This document shows, piece by piece, positions 35,684 to 48,962 of a DNA stretch of 64,000 nucleotides. The DNA is from Euptelea pleiosperma (taxonomy: Eukaryota > Streptophyta > Magnoliopsida > Ranunculales > Eupteleaceae): the NCBI GenBank assembly GCA_035048495.1, contig CM068545.1, positions 45,192,450 to 45,256,449 of the forward strand, given 5' to 3'. Within the stretch, counting starts at the first letter, position 1, and each line of letters starts with the position of its first letter. The position numbers were made by a program, and so were the translations under genes. The notes beneath the pieces are model-generated. The model saw only the letters and a list, made by a program, of their open reading frames with translations. It had not been told where the DNA came from and did no database searches.

Positions 35684-38600
35684 ATGGAAAAACTTAAAAA
35701 GATTTTATAGAAGAGAAAAGATAAATCAGCTTCTTCTTCAAATACAACTCCCCTTATCTCAAACGACAAAATCGACACTATCTCCATTTCAAACTGTTCA
35801 GAGATCTCATATGATCATATCGAACAATCTCTTCAAAACTGGAACCTTCCGTCTGTCCCTGTTAATGAAATATATTATAAAGGATCTTTTGAACCAACTT
35901 CAAATTACATAATTAAAACTGTTGAATTTTCTCAAAATATTCAAAGCAACTGTTCTGATATCTGTATTATCCCTAAGTCTACTCTTGAACAATACAAATC
36001 TGAATACAAATACGTCCATTTTGGACTAATCCAAGTTGCTGTTAAACCACTCACTCGACTAGGTCTCAACACTTCTTGCCTAGTCTATATCCGTGACAAA
36101 CGTCACGACGAATTTGATGACTCCATTTATGGTGGTGTTAATGCCAGCCTTGCTACTGGTCCAATATTTTTTAATTGCTTCCCAAACATTTCTGTTGGAT
36201 TAACCGACGCTACCGCATGTGACGCACTTTCCCTCGGCGTCCACACTAAAGGTTTTAAAATGAACCCTCTATCAGAAAATCTTGCGATTGTATATCGCAT
36301 TTACTACAAAGTAATGCACTCTATAGTTCCCGATATTGCATATAGTAGCCAAACAAAAGGATTAACTACACTTTTTCTCACAAACTACAAAAATCACGTT
36401 ATCACTCCCACTTTAATCAAATGGGAAGATATCAAACTAAACGAATCATGGGAACTTGAAAATTTTCATACCCCTATCCCAAAACAACTATCTGATATTA
36501 ACAATATTATTAAAAAACCAAATGGCAATATTATCCTAAACTTTCGCCAATCCACTGATCGCCGTCCTTCTTTCTCTCGACAATCTACAATAAATTCGTC
36601 TGTTTCGACTACTTCTCCTTTTCCTCCTCATAATCTTTCTAAAGACGATTTCCATCCACCTCCAGCCGGTGTTGCCTACCCAACATATCCATCCGAAGAT
36701 GCTCACACCGCCCCCTCTCATTTCCACCCGTTCGAACCAACTGAAAATGATTTTAATGTTAATGTCATCTCTGTTTTTCAAATAGATAGTCAATTATTAA
36801 AACAGAATTTACAAACTCATCCCTTGAAAGACTGGTTTTTTCAAACCATACCTTCCTCTACTCAATCTCATCTTAAACAACTATGGTTTGCTGATATGCT
36901 TGCTACTGAAAACCATATTTTCTTCTTCGATTGGTTAAAAGACACTTCTCACGATCATCCCGAACTTTTAGTTATAAAACAAAAATACCATACTTGGGAA
37001 ACTACTAAAGGTGAAAAATTTGACCAACCCTTTCCCCCTTTTACAACTATCAAATACTCGGAAATTGTTGCTACTCCCTTAAAAAAGGAATCTCAATTTA
37101 ATGAAGATCGACCTGTCAAACAACAAGAGCTTTCCCATCTAATAGAACAAAACAACTATACCAACTTATATTTGAAAGCCCTCAGTACTCGTCTTGACTC
37201 CGTGCTTTTAAATCCTTCTCCTACTACGGCCAGCTCTTCTACTATTCCGGTTCCCCAAACTAAACCTTGTTTTCTTCCCCAAAAACCCCTGTATCCCACC
37301 CTTCTCCCTACACCACAACCCTCTGATTTTCTATCCGAAATCACTAAGCGCCTTCAATCGTCCACCTCACCTGACAGAGGCAAACTTCCCTCTCTAAACG
37401 CGATCCAAACCATTTCTGACAATGAGATTATTCATCCTAACCCCGAAGACCCTGATATTTTACCTTCTCACCCCGCAGACCCTGATCAAACCTTCATCTC
37501 TACTCCCTCTACGACTGATCCTCCCCAACCTCTCAGCTCCCCTCTTACCTCTGACTATCCAGCCCTGAACAAAATTTTTCATCCCCAACATTTTAAAAAT
37601 TCCAGTCGCTTTAACACATCCACAACCAAAAACTACTACACTAGGCCTACTCCTGTTGATCTTCAACTCGAAGAATCTTCTCAAGTTCAAAAACATTTTT
37701 TCCAAGGAAACGTAATCTATGAATGGAATATCGATGGCTATTCCGACTATCATATCCTCCAAACTTGTAATCAAATGCTTGTCTACGCTAATGCCTGTTA
37801 TATTAATCACAACCAAGAATCAAATATCACTATTGCCATTACCGCTGGTTTTACCGGCCAACTCCATGGATGGTGGCATGAATATTTTTCTGAGGCCCAA
37901 CGCGATGAGATTCTCAACGCAATCAAACGCGAAGCAAATGGGCTCCCCAAATTAAATTCCGATGGCCACCAACAATCCGATTCCTTACTTACACTCATTG
38001 TCAATATCATTCACCATTTTTTAGGAAAAATAGATGACCTTTATGAACGAAACAAAGACCAACTCCTCAACCTCAAATGTTCCACTTTATCTGATTATCG
38101 TTGGTACAAAGATGTCTTCCTCTCAAAAATCTTTCGCATTCCCGACTGTAATGCTTCCTTCTGGAAAGAAAAGTTCATTTCTGGTCTTCCCCCTCTTTTC
38201 GCGGAAAAGGTCAAAGATTCTTTACGCGATCAACATGACGGCACCCTAAATTACAATCGTTACTCTTACGGTGAGCTCACTCACACTATTCAAAAAACCG
38301 GCTTCAAAATCTGTAATGACCTCAAACTCCAAAAACAAATCAAACAACAGCGCTCCAGTAAACAACAAGAATTAGGCGATTTCTGTTGGGATTTTGGTAT
38401 TACTTCCCTCACCCCGCCTTCTCGCCGAAAGCCTCGCCCCTCCCCACATTCGACCTCCACTCGAACCCGCGCCTCCCCAACACTCCCCAAACCTACCTAT
38501 TACAAACAAAAACCCTCTACCTCTTCACCAAAATCCGATGCCAAATGCTATAAATGTGGCAAGCCTGGTCATTTCGCCAATAAATGTTTCTCCAAAACCC

Positions 38601-40995
38601 CTTCCAAAAAAATCCGCAACATCAATCACCCCGACTCTGAATCCCTCAACCTCGCCCCTTGCTCTCCCGAACCTCGCAACTGTTGCAACACCTGCCACAC
38701 CAATCACGAATATATTAACGACACAAACGACGAACCTTTATCCGTCAATGTTCTCACCACTAACGAAGAACTCCTCCTCGATATTATTGACAAGCTCCCC
38801 GATTTAAATCTTAAAAATCAGTACCTCCGACAACTCCTCCAAAATACCACTTCCTCTTCTTCCCCTCCTACTGCCCCTAAACCATCCCTCCATCATATCC
38901 CCTCACCCTTTTCCATGAAGGACGTTTATGACCGCCTAAACCAACCCACCCTTTCCTCTGAACCTTCCCTTAGCTCCCTCCAACACGAAATCAACCAACT
39001 TAAACAAGAAGTCATCCATTTAAAATCCACCGTCGATGAATTAAAACTTTCTCAACTTTCAACGCCTGACACAACCCTTGATAATTTTGTTGCTGCTTCA
39101 GTCACTCAATATTTATCTCAAAAATGGTATACCACAATCTTTCTCAATATTCAACACTTTTCCCAAGAATTTCTCACTCTAATTGACAGTGGTGCTGACA
39201 TCAATTGCATCCGCGAAGGTCTCATTCCTACAAAATTCCTCGAAGCCACTACCACTACCATTACGACCGCTAATAGCAATACTTGTCGGGTCAATTTCAA
39301 AATCCCTCTTGCCCATATTTGTAAAAATGAACAATGCATTGCTGTCTCCTTCCTCATCATCAAAGACCTTCAACAAGAAGTCATTCTCGGTACACCTTTC
39401 TTATTACAAATTACTCCATTTTTAGTCACTAATGCCGGTCTCGAAACCTCTATCAATAAACAAAAACTACTTTTCGAATTTACCCGACCCCCTCACCTTA
39501 GCAAACTCAATCAAATTATTAACCTCATTTCCAATAAAGAACATCAAATAACATACCTCCAACAAGATATCCGATTTCAAAACATTCGTGCAAAAATCAC
39601 CAAACCTCTCTTCACCCAACAAATCACCAACTTCGAAACAAAACTAACCCAAACATGTTGCTCGGAGCTTCCCTCCGCCTTCTGGCATCGCAAACAACAC
39701 ATAGTCTCCCTTCCTTACATAAAAAATTTTTCTGAAACAAAAATCCCTACGAAAGCTAGAGCAATTCAAATGAATTCTCGTTTTCTTGAATTATGCGACC
39801 AAGAAATTACAGATCTCCTCCAAAAAAAACTAATCCGTCCTTCCCAATCTCCATGGAGCTGCGCCGCCTTTTATGTCGAAAACTCGGCTGAACTTGAGCG
39901 CGGCGTACCCCGCTTAGTTATTAACTACAAACCACTAAATGAAGTCCTCCAAGCCATTCGTTTCCCTGTCCCTAATAAACAAGACCTTATTTCTCGGCTT
40001 TCCGAGGCCCAAATCTTCTCAAAATTTGACCTCAAATCTGGGTTTTGGCAAATCCAAATTCATAAAAATGACCGTTACAAAACCGCCTTTACAGTTCCAC
40101 GAGGACATTTCGAATGGAATGTCATGCCTTTTGGTCTCAAAAATGCACCCTCCGAATTTCAACATATAATGACCGACATCTTCCATCCTTTCAAACATTT
40201 TATTATCGTTTACATCGACGATATACTAGTCTTCTCCTCTAATACTGATCAACATTGGAAACATCTCCACATCTTCCATGATATCATCCTTAAAAATGGT
40301 TTAGTTCTATCTCAACGCAAAATAAAACCATTTCACCCATCAACCGCGTTATTCATTTTGCTGATAAATTCCCTGATATTTTAACTGACAAAACCCAACT
40401 CCAACGCTTTTTAGGTTGCCTAAACTACGTCTCCCATTTTTTAAAAAATCTAACCCTAGAACGCCAACTCCTACAAAACCGTCTCCGTAAAAATCATACC
40501 TTACCATGGACACCTGCACACACTACTGCTGTCCGCCTTATTAAACAAACTGTTAAAGTTATTCCCTGTTTAAATATTGCAAATCCACTTTACCCAAAAG
40601 TCATTCAAACAGACGCCTCTGATCATGGCTATGGCGGAATCCTCCTTCAAACTTACCCAGACAACACTGAGAAAATCGTCCGATTTACCTCTGGTTCCTG
40701 GAATCCAACTCAAACTAAATATTCTACTGTCAAAAAAGAAGTCTTTGCCATTGTTTTATGTGTCCAAAAATTCCAGAATGATGTTTTAAACCAAAAATTT
40801 CTTATCCGTGTTGATTGCCAATCCGCCAAAGAAATTCTTCAAAAAGATGTCAAAAATTTAGCTTCTAAACAATTATTTGCTCGATGGCAAGCTTTACTCT
40901 CTCTTTTTGATTTCGATATTACCTATATTAAGGGCTCGCTAAATTCTTTACCTGATTTTTTAACCAGAGAATTTCTCCAAAACGTGCAAAAATGA
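35684..40995 (+). pseudogene. Pararetroviral polyprotein (movement protein, coat protein, protease, RT, RNase H), inactivated
   Basis: The first in-frame ATG is 35684; an in-frame TAG stop lies at 35708-35710, after eight codons. Beyond it the frame is open to 40384, and the next in-frame ATG (36260) lies inside the movement domain. Domains in order: 30K-type movement protein (about 35960-36450); Pro/Ser/Thr-rich linker (about 36550-37650); coat protein core (about 37700-38300, WNIDGYSDY...WWHEYF); basic stretch and CCHC knuckle CYKCGKPGHFANKC (38546-38587); Leu-heptad coiled coil (about 38970-39057); aspartic protease DSGA (39185-39196) with ILGTPF later; RT with KFDLKSGFWQI, MPFGLKNAPSEFQ and YIDD (40211-40222). 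A deletion near 40325-40339, in the RT-to-RNase H junction, shifts the frame. RNase H continues in another frame, open from 40339 to 40995, with its TDAS, KKE, VD and PD acidic residues kept. Confidence 0.9.
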
Positions 40996-41062
40996 GAGGC
41001 TCCCTCTCCCAATCACAATCCTCCAAGGGCAAAGCCCCATTGCTGCCTTCAAAGCCTTCTCC
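40996..41062 (+). other. Viral 3' remnant before the satellite
   Basis: 67 nt of non-satellite sequence after the RNase H stop, ending CCTTCTCC directly before ACTCAGTTTGG of the satellite. No ORF or motif is recognised. In circular order it would precede the start of the insert at 34025. Confidence 0.6.
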
Positions 41063-41540
41063 ACTCAGTTTGGTTGTTACATTCCGAAGCCTATAACTAG
41101 TGACTTTTGTGCAACCGGACATCGTAATTTGACTCAAACTCTTCCATTACTATTGTTTCAACACATTTGAAGTGTTTGAAAAAGATTCGGGACAGTCGCA
41201 ACAATTTTGCTCCATCCGTGCGTCAATGTCTCTATTTGGACTCAGTTTGTGTGTTACATTCCGAAGCCTATAACTAGTGACTTTTTCGCAACCGGACCCT
41301 GTAATTTGACTCAAACTCTTCCATTACTATTGTTTCAACACATTTGAAGTGTATGAACAAGATTTGGGACAGTCGAAAGAAGTTTGCTCCATCCGTTCGT
41401 CAATGTCTCTAATTGGACTCAATTTGTGTGTTACATTCCTAAGCCTATAATTACTTACTTTTTCGCAATCGGAATCCGTAATTTGACTCAATATCTTCTA
41501 TTACAATTGTTTTAACGCATTTGATGTGTTGGAACAAGAT
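41063..41540 (+). repeat. 478-bp satellite flank, right copy, next to the pararetrovirus
   Basis: Same sequence and length as 33547-34024 on the other side of the viral insert: partial I, J, K and the first 32 nt of L. The array then continues normally through L-M-N-O. Confidence 0.8.
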
Positions 41541-42038
41541 TCGGGACTGTCGGAACAAGTTTACCCCATTCGTGCGTAAATGACTCCAATTGCACTCAGT
41601 TTGTGCGTTACATTCCCAAGCTTATAACTAGTGACTTTTGCACAACCGGACCTCGTAATTTGACTCAATATCTTCCATTACAATTGTTTTAACACATTTG
41701 AACTGTTGAAAAAAGATTCGGGACAGTCGGAACAAGTTTGCTCCATTCGTTCGTCAATGTCTCTAATTGGACTCGGTTTGGGTGTTACATTCCTAAGCCT
41801 ATAATTACTGACTTTTTCGTATCCGGACTTCGTATTTTGGCTCAATATCTTGTATTACAATTGTTTTAACACATTTGAAGTGTTGAACAAGATTCGGGAC
41901 TGTCGGAACAAGTTTGCCCTATTCGTGCGTCAATGACTCTAATTGGACTCAGTTTGTGCGTTACATTCCTTAGCTTATAACTAGTGACTTTTTCACAACC
42001 GGACCTCGTAATTTGACTCAATATCTTCTATTACAATT

Positions 42039-44444
42039 GTTTTAACACATTTGAAGACTTGGAACAAGATTCGGGACAGTCGGAACAAGTTTGCTCCGTT
42101 CGTGCGTCAATTAATTGGACTCAGTTTGTGCGTTACACTCCTAAGCTTATAATAAGTGACTTTTTCGCAACCGGATCTCGTAATTTGACTCAATCTGTTC
42201 CATTGCAATTGTTTCAACACATTTAAAGTCTTGGAACAAGATTCGGGACAATCGAAACAAGTTTGCTCCATCCGTGCGTCAATGTCTCTAATTGGACTCA
42301 GTTTGTTTGTTACATTCCGAAGCCTATAACTAGTGACTTTTGTGCAACCGGACCTCGTAATTTGACTCGAACTCTTCTATTACTAATGTTTCAACACATT
42401 TGCTGTGTTTGAAAAAGATTCGGGACAGTCGAAACAATTTTGCTCCATCCGTGCGTCAATGTCGCTAATTGGACTCAGTTTGTGTGTTACATTCCGAAGC
42501 CTATAACTAGTGATTTTTTCGCAACCGGACCCCGTAATTTGACTCAAACTCTTCCATTACTATTATTTCAACAAATTTGAAGTGTTGGAACAAGATTTAG
42601 GACAGTCGGAAGAAGTTTGCTCCATCCGTTCGTCAACGTCTTTAATTGGACTCAATTTGTTTGTTACATTCCTAAGTCTATAATTACTTACTTTTTCGCA
42701 ATCGGACTTCGTAATTTGACTCAATATCTTCTATTACAATTGTTTCAACACATTTGAAGTGTTGGAACAAGATTCGGGACTGTCGGAACAGGTTTACCGC
42801 ATTCGTGCGTCAATGACCCTAATTGGACTCAGTTTGTGCATTACATTCCCAAGCTTATAACTAGTTTCATTTGCACAACCGGATCTCGTAATTTGACTTA
42901 GTATCTTCCATTACAATTGTTTCAACACATTTGAACTGTTGAAAAAAGATTCGGGACAGTCGGAACAAGTTTGCTCCATTCGTTCGTCAATGTCTCTAAT
43001 TGGACTCAGATTGGGTGTTACATTCCTAAGCCTATAATTACTGACTTTTTCGCAACCAGACTTCGTAATTTCACTCAATATCTTCTATTAGAATTGTTTT
43101 AACACATTTGAAGTGTTAGAACAAGATTCGGGACTATAGGAACAAGTTTGTCCCATTCGTGCATCAATGACTCTAATTGGACTCAGTTTGTGCGTCACAT
43201 TCCAAAGCTTATAACTAGTGAGTTTTGGACAACCGGACCTCGTAATTTGACTCAATCTCTTCCATTGTAATTGTTTCAACACATTTGAAGTGCTGGAACA
43301 AGATTCGGGACAATCGGAACAAGTTTGTTAGACTTTTTCACAACCGGACTTCGTAATTTGACTCAATATCTTCTATTATAATTGTTTTAGCACATTTGAA
43401 GTGTTGGAACAAGAATCGGGATAGTTGAAACAAGTTTGTTCCATCCGTGCGTCAATGACTCTAATTGGACTCAGTTTGGTTGTTACATTCCGAAGCCTAT
43501 AACTAGTGACTTTTGTGCAACCGGACATCGTAATTTGACTCAAACTCTTCCATTACTATTGTTTCAACACATTTGAAGTGTTTGAAAAAGATTCGGGACA
43601 GTCGCAACAATTTTGCTCCATCCGTGCGTCAATGTCTCTATTTGGACTCAGTTTGTGTGTTACATTCCGAAGCCTATAACTAGTGACTTTTTCGCAACCG
43701 GACCCTGTAATTTGACTCAAACTCTTCCATTACTATTGTTTCAACACATTTGAAGTGTATGAACAAGATTTGGGACAGTCAAAAGAAGTTTGCTCCATCC
43801 GTTCGTCAATGTCTCTAATTGGACTCAATTTGTGTGTTACATTCCTAAGCCTATAATTACTTACTTTTTCGCAATCGGAATCCGTAATTTGACTCAATAT
43901 CTTCTATTACAATTGTTTTAACGCATTTGATGTGCTGGAACAAGATTCGGGACTGTCGGAACAAGTTTACCCCATTCGTGCGTAAATGACTCCAATTGCA
44001 CTCAGTTTGTGCGTTACATTCCCAAGCTTATAACTAGTGACTTTTGCACAACCGAACCTCGTAATTTGACTCAATATCTTCCATTACAATTGTTTTAACA
44101 CATTTGAACTGTTGAAAAAAGATTCGGGACAGTCGGAACAAGTTTGCTCCATTCGTTCGTCAATGTCTCTAATTGGACTCGGTTTGGGTGTTGCATTCCT
44201 AAGCCTATAATTACTGACTTTTTCGTATCCGGACTTCGTATTTTGGCTCAATATCTTGTATTACAATTGTTTTAACACATTTGAAGTGTTGAACAAGATT
44301 CGGGACTGTCGGAACAAGTTTGCCCCATTCGTGCGTCAATGACTCTAATTGGACTCAGTTTGTGCGTTACATTCCTTAGCTTATAACTAGTGACTTTTTC
44401 ACAACCGGACCTCGTAATTTGACTCAATATCTTCTATTACAATT
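42039..44444 (+). repeat. 14-mer HOR unit
   Basis: O-A-B-C-D-F-G-H-I-J-K-L-M-N, 2,406 bp: O is the short 172-bp form and C the full 177-bp form. Private changes include gtgctggaac in L (43932) and gttgcattcc in M. Confidence 0.85.
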
Positions 44445-45677
44445 GTTTTAACACATTTGAAGACTTGGAACAAGATTTGGGACAGTCGGAACAAGTTTGC
44501 TCCGTTCGTGCGTCAATTAATTGGACTCAGTTTGTGCGTTACACTCCTAAGCTTATAATAAGTGACTTTTTCGCAACCGGATCTCGTAATTTGACTCAAT
44601 CTGTTCCATTGCAATTGTTTCAACACATTTAAAGTCTTGGAACAAGATTCGGGACAATCGAAACAAGTTTGCTCCATCCGTGCGTCAATGTCTCTAATTG
44701 GACTCAGTTTGTTTGTTACATTCCGAAGCCTATAACTAGTGACTTTTGTGCAACCGGACCTCGTAATTTGACTCGAACTCTTCTATTACTAATGTTTCAA
44801 CACATTTGCTGTGTTTGAAAAAGATTCGGGACAGTCGGAACAATTTTGCTCCATCCGTGCGTCAATGTCGCTAATTGGACTCAGTTTGTGTGTTACATTC
44901 CGAAGCCTATAACTAGTGATTTTTTCGCAACCGGACCCCGTAATTTGACTCAAACTCTTCCATTACTATTATTTCAACAAATTTGAAGTGTTGGAACAAG
45001 ATTTAGGACAGTCGGAAGAAGTTTGCTCCATCCGTTCGTCAACGTCTTTAATTGGACTCAATTTGTTTGTTACATTCCTAAGTCTATAATTACTTACTTT
45101 TTCGCAATCGGACTTCGTAATTTGACTCAATATCTTCTATTACAATTGTTTCAACACATTTGAAGTGTTGGAACAAGATTCGGGACTATCGGAAAAGGTT
45201 TACCGCATTCGTGCGTCAATGACCCTAATTGGACTCAGTTTGTGCGTTACATTCCCAAGCTTCTAACTAGTTTCATTTGCACAACCGGATCTCGTAATTT
45301 GACTTAGTATCTTCTATTACAATTGTTTCAACACATTTGAACTGTTGGAAAAAGATTCAGGACAGTCGGAACAAGTTTGCTCCATTCGTTCGTCAATGTC
45401 TCTAATTGGACTCAGTTTGGGTGTTACATTTCTAAGCCTATAATTACTGACTTTTTCGTATCCGGACTTCGTATTTTGGCTCAATATCTTGTATTACAAT
45501 TGTTTTAACACATTTGAAGTGTTGAACAAGATTCGGGACTGTCGGAACAAGTTTGCCCCATTCGTGCGTCAATGACTCTAATTGGACTCAGTTTGTGCGT
45601 TACATTCCTTAGCTTATAACTAGTGACTTTTTCACAACCGGACCTCGTAATTTGACTCAATATCTTCTATTACAATT
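44445..45677 (+). repeat. 7-mer HOR unit (O-A-B-C-D-M-N)
   Basis: 1,233 bp. The F-start/M-end recombinant monomer is at 45325. The next O (45678) is the 177-bp form. Confidence 0.85.
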
Positions 45678-48082
45678 GTTTTAACACATTTGAAGACTTG
45701 GAACAAGATTCGGGACAGTCGGAACAAGTTTTCTCCGTTCGTGCGTCAATGACTATAATTGGACTCAGTTTGTGCGTTACACTCCTAAAGTTATAACAAG
45801 TGACTTTTTCGCAACTGGATCTCGTAATTTGACTCAATCCGTTCCATTGCAATTGTTTCAACACATTTAAACTCTTGGAACAAGATTCGGGACAATCGAA
45901 ACAAGTTTGCTCCATCCGTGCGTCAATGTCTCTAATTGGACTCAGTTTGTTTGTTACATTCCGAAGCCTATAACTAGTGACTTTTGTGCAACCGGACCTC
46001 GTAATTTGACTCGAACTCTTCTATTACTAATGTTTCAACACATTTGCAGTGTTTGAAAAAGATTCGGGACAGTCGAAACAATTTTGCTCCATCCGTGCGT
46101 CAATGTCGCTAATTGGACTCAGTTTGTGTGTTACATTCCGAAGACTAGTGACTTTTTCGCAACCGGACCCCGTAATTTGACTCAAACTCTTCCATTACTA
46201 TTATTTGAACACATTTGAAGTGTTGGAACAAGATTTAGGACAGTCGGAAGAAGTTTGCTCCATCCGTTCGTCAACGTCTTTAATTGGACTCAATTTGTTT
46301 GTTACATTCCTAAGCCTATAATTACTTACTTTTTCGCAATCGGACTTCGTAATTTGACTCAAGATCTTCTATTACAATTGTTTCAACACATTTGAAGTGT
46401 TGGAACAAGATTCGGGACTGTCGGAACAGGTTTACCGCATTCGAGCGTCAATGACCCTAATTGGACTCAGTTTGTGCGTTACATTCCCAAGCTTATAACT
46501 AGTTTCATTTGCACAACCGGATCTCGTAATTTGACTTAGTATCTTCCATTACAATTGTTTCAACACATTTGAACTGTTGAAAAAAGATTCAGGACAGTCG
46601 GAACAAGTTTGCTCCATTCGTTCGTCAATGTCTCTAATTGGACTCAGATTGGGTGTTACATTCCTAAGCCTATAATTACTGACTTTTTCGCAACCAGACT
46701 TCGTAATTTCACTCAATATCTTCTATTAGAATTGTTTTAACACATTTGAAGTGTTAGAACAAGATTCGGGACTATAGTAACAAGTTTGTCCCATTCGTGC
46801 ATCAATGACTCTAATTGGACTCAGTTTGTGCGTCACATTCCAAAGCTTATAACTAGTGAGTTTTGGACAACCGGACCTCGTAATTTGACTCAATCTCTTC
46901 CATTGTAATTGTTTCAACACATTTGAAGTGCTGGAACATGATTCGGGACAATCGGAACAAGTTTGTTAGACTTTTTCACAACCGGACTTCGTAATTTGAC
47001 TCAATATCTTCTATTATAATTGTTTTAACACATTTGAAGTGTTGGAACAAGAATCGGGATAGTTGAAACAAGTTTGTTCCATCCGTGCGTCAATGACTCT
47101 AATTGGACTCAGTTTGGTTGTTACATTCCGAAGCCTAAAACTAGTGACTTTTGTGCAACCGGACATCGTAATTTGACTCAAACTCTTCCATTACTATTGT
47201 TTCAACACATTTGAAGTGTTTGAAAAAGATTCGGGACAGTCGCAACAATTTTGCTCCATCCGTGCGTCAATGTCTCTATTTGGACTCAGTTTGTGTGTTA
47301 CATTCCGAAGCCTATAACTAGTGACTTTTTCGCAACCGGACCCTGTAATTTGACTCAAACTCTTCCATTACTATTGTTTCAACACATTTGAAGTGTATGA
47401 ACAAGATTTGGGACAGTCGAAAGAAGTTTGCTCCATCCGTTCGTCAATGTCTCTAATTGGACTCAATTTTTGTGTTACATTCCTAAGCCTATAATTACTT
47501 ACTTTTTCGCAATCGGAATCCGTAATTTGACTCAATATCTTCTATTACAATTGTTTTAACGCATTTGATGTGTTGGAACAAGATTCGGGACTGTCGGAAC
47601 AAGTTTACCCCATTCGTGCGTAAATGACTCCAATTGCACTCAGTTTGTGCGTTACATTCCCAAGCTTATAACTAGTGACTTTTGCACAACCGGACCTCGT
47701 AATTTGACTCAATATCTTCCATTACAATTGTTTTAACACATTTGAACTGTTGAAAAAAGATTCGGGACAGTCGGAACAAGTTTGCTCCATTCGTTCGTCA
47801 ATGTCTCTAATTGGACTCGGTTTGGGTGTTACATTCCTAAGCCTATAATTACTGACTTTTTCGTATCCGGACTTCGTATTTTGGCTCAATATCTTGTATT
47901 ACAATTGTTTTAACACATTTGAAGTGTTGAACAAGATTCGGGACTGTCGGAACAAGTTTGCCCCATTCGTGCGTCAATGACTCTAATTGGACTCAGTTTG
48001 TGCGTTACATTCCTTAGCTTATAACTAGTGACTTTTTCACAACCGGACCTCGTAATTTGACTCAATATCTTCTATTACAATT
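45678..48082 (+). repeat. 14-mer HOR unit with a 6-bp deletion in B
   Basis: O-A-B-C-D-F-G-H-I-J-K-L-M-N. In B, gaagactagtgac (46140-46152) replaces gaagcctataactagtgac, a 6-bp loss not seen elsewhere in the window. Confidence 0.8.
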
Positions 48083-48962
48083 GTTTTAACACATTTGAAG
48101 ACTTGGAACAAGATTCGGGACAGTCGGAACAAGTTTGCTCCGTTCGTGCGTCAATTAATTGGACTCAGTTTGTGCGTTACACTCCTAAGCTTATAACAAG
48201 TGACTTTTTCGCAACCGGATCTCGTAATTTGACTCAATCTGTTCCATTGCAATTGTTTCAACACATTTAAAGTCTTGGAACAAGATTCGAGACAATCGAA
48301 ACAAGTTTGCTCCATCCGTGCGTCAATGTCTCTAATTGGACTCAGTTTGTTTGTTACATTCTGAAGCCTATAACTAGTGACTTTTGTGCAACCGGACCTC
48401 GTAATTTGACTCGAAATCTTCTATTACTAATGTTTCAACACATTTGCTGTGTTTGAAAAAGATTCGGGACAGTCGAAACAATTTTGCTCCATCCGTTCGT
48501 CAATGTCGCTAATTGGACTCAGTTTGTGTGTTACATTCCGAAGCCTATAACTAGTGATTTTTTCGCAACCGGACCCCGTAATTTGACTCAAACTCTTCCA
48601 TTACTATTATTTCAACAAATTTGAAGTGTTGGAACAAGATTTAGGACAGTCGGAAGAAGTTTGCTCCATCCGTTCGTCAACGTCTTTAATTGGACTCAAT
48701 TTGTTTGTTACATTCCTAAGCCTATAATTACTTACTTTTTCGCAATCGGATTTCGTAATTTGACTCAATATCTTCTATTACAATTGTTTCAACACATTTG
48801 AAGTGTTGGAACAAGATTCGGGACTGTCGGAAAAGGTTTACCGCATTCGTGCGTCAATGACCCTAATTGGACTCAGTTTGTGCGTTACATTCCCAAGCTT
48901 ATAACTAGTTTCATTTGCACAACCGAATCTCGTAATTTGACTTAGTATCTTCCATTACAATT

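Larger units (their letters stand above)
34025..41062 (+). mobile_element. Endogenous pararetrovirus (Caulimoviridae-like), circularly permuted single copy
   Basis: About 7.0 kb of non-satellite sequence, close to one genome length for Caulimoviridae. Order: small ORFs (34071-34586), intergenic region with short tandem repeats, TATA box and primer-binding site, leader, then one long polyprotein frame with 30K-type movement protein, coat protein core, CCHC knuckle, aspartic protease, RT and RNase H. There are no LTRs, no integrase and no target-site duplication of normal size, and a movement protein is present, which separates it from Ty3 elements. The insert opens between the polyprotein and the small ORF, so it is permuted relative to a map starting at the primer site. 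The early stop and the RT-region deletion mark it as a relic. The genus is not assigned; petuvirus- or florendovirus-like single-polyprotein layouts are the closest that I know of. Confidence 0.9.

Noticed and set aside
36536..39376. Minus-strand ORFs across the viral polyprotein and LINE ORFs
   Set aside because: Shadows of the sense coding frames with biased composition; no recognisable domains.
34025..41062. Reading the element as a Ty3-type LTR retrotransposon
   Set aside because: RT and protease would fit, but there are no LTRs and no integrase, while a 30K-type movement protein domain and a caulimovirid coat core are present.
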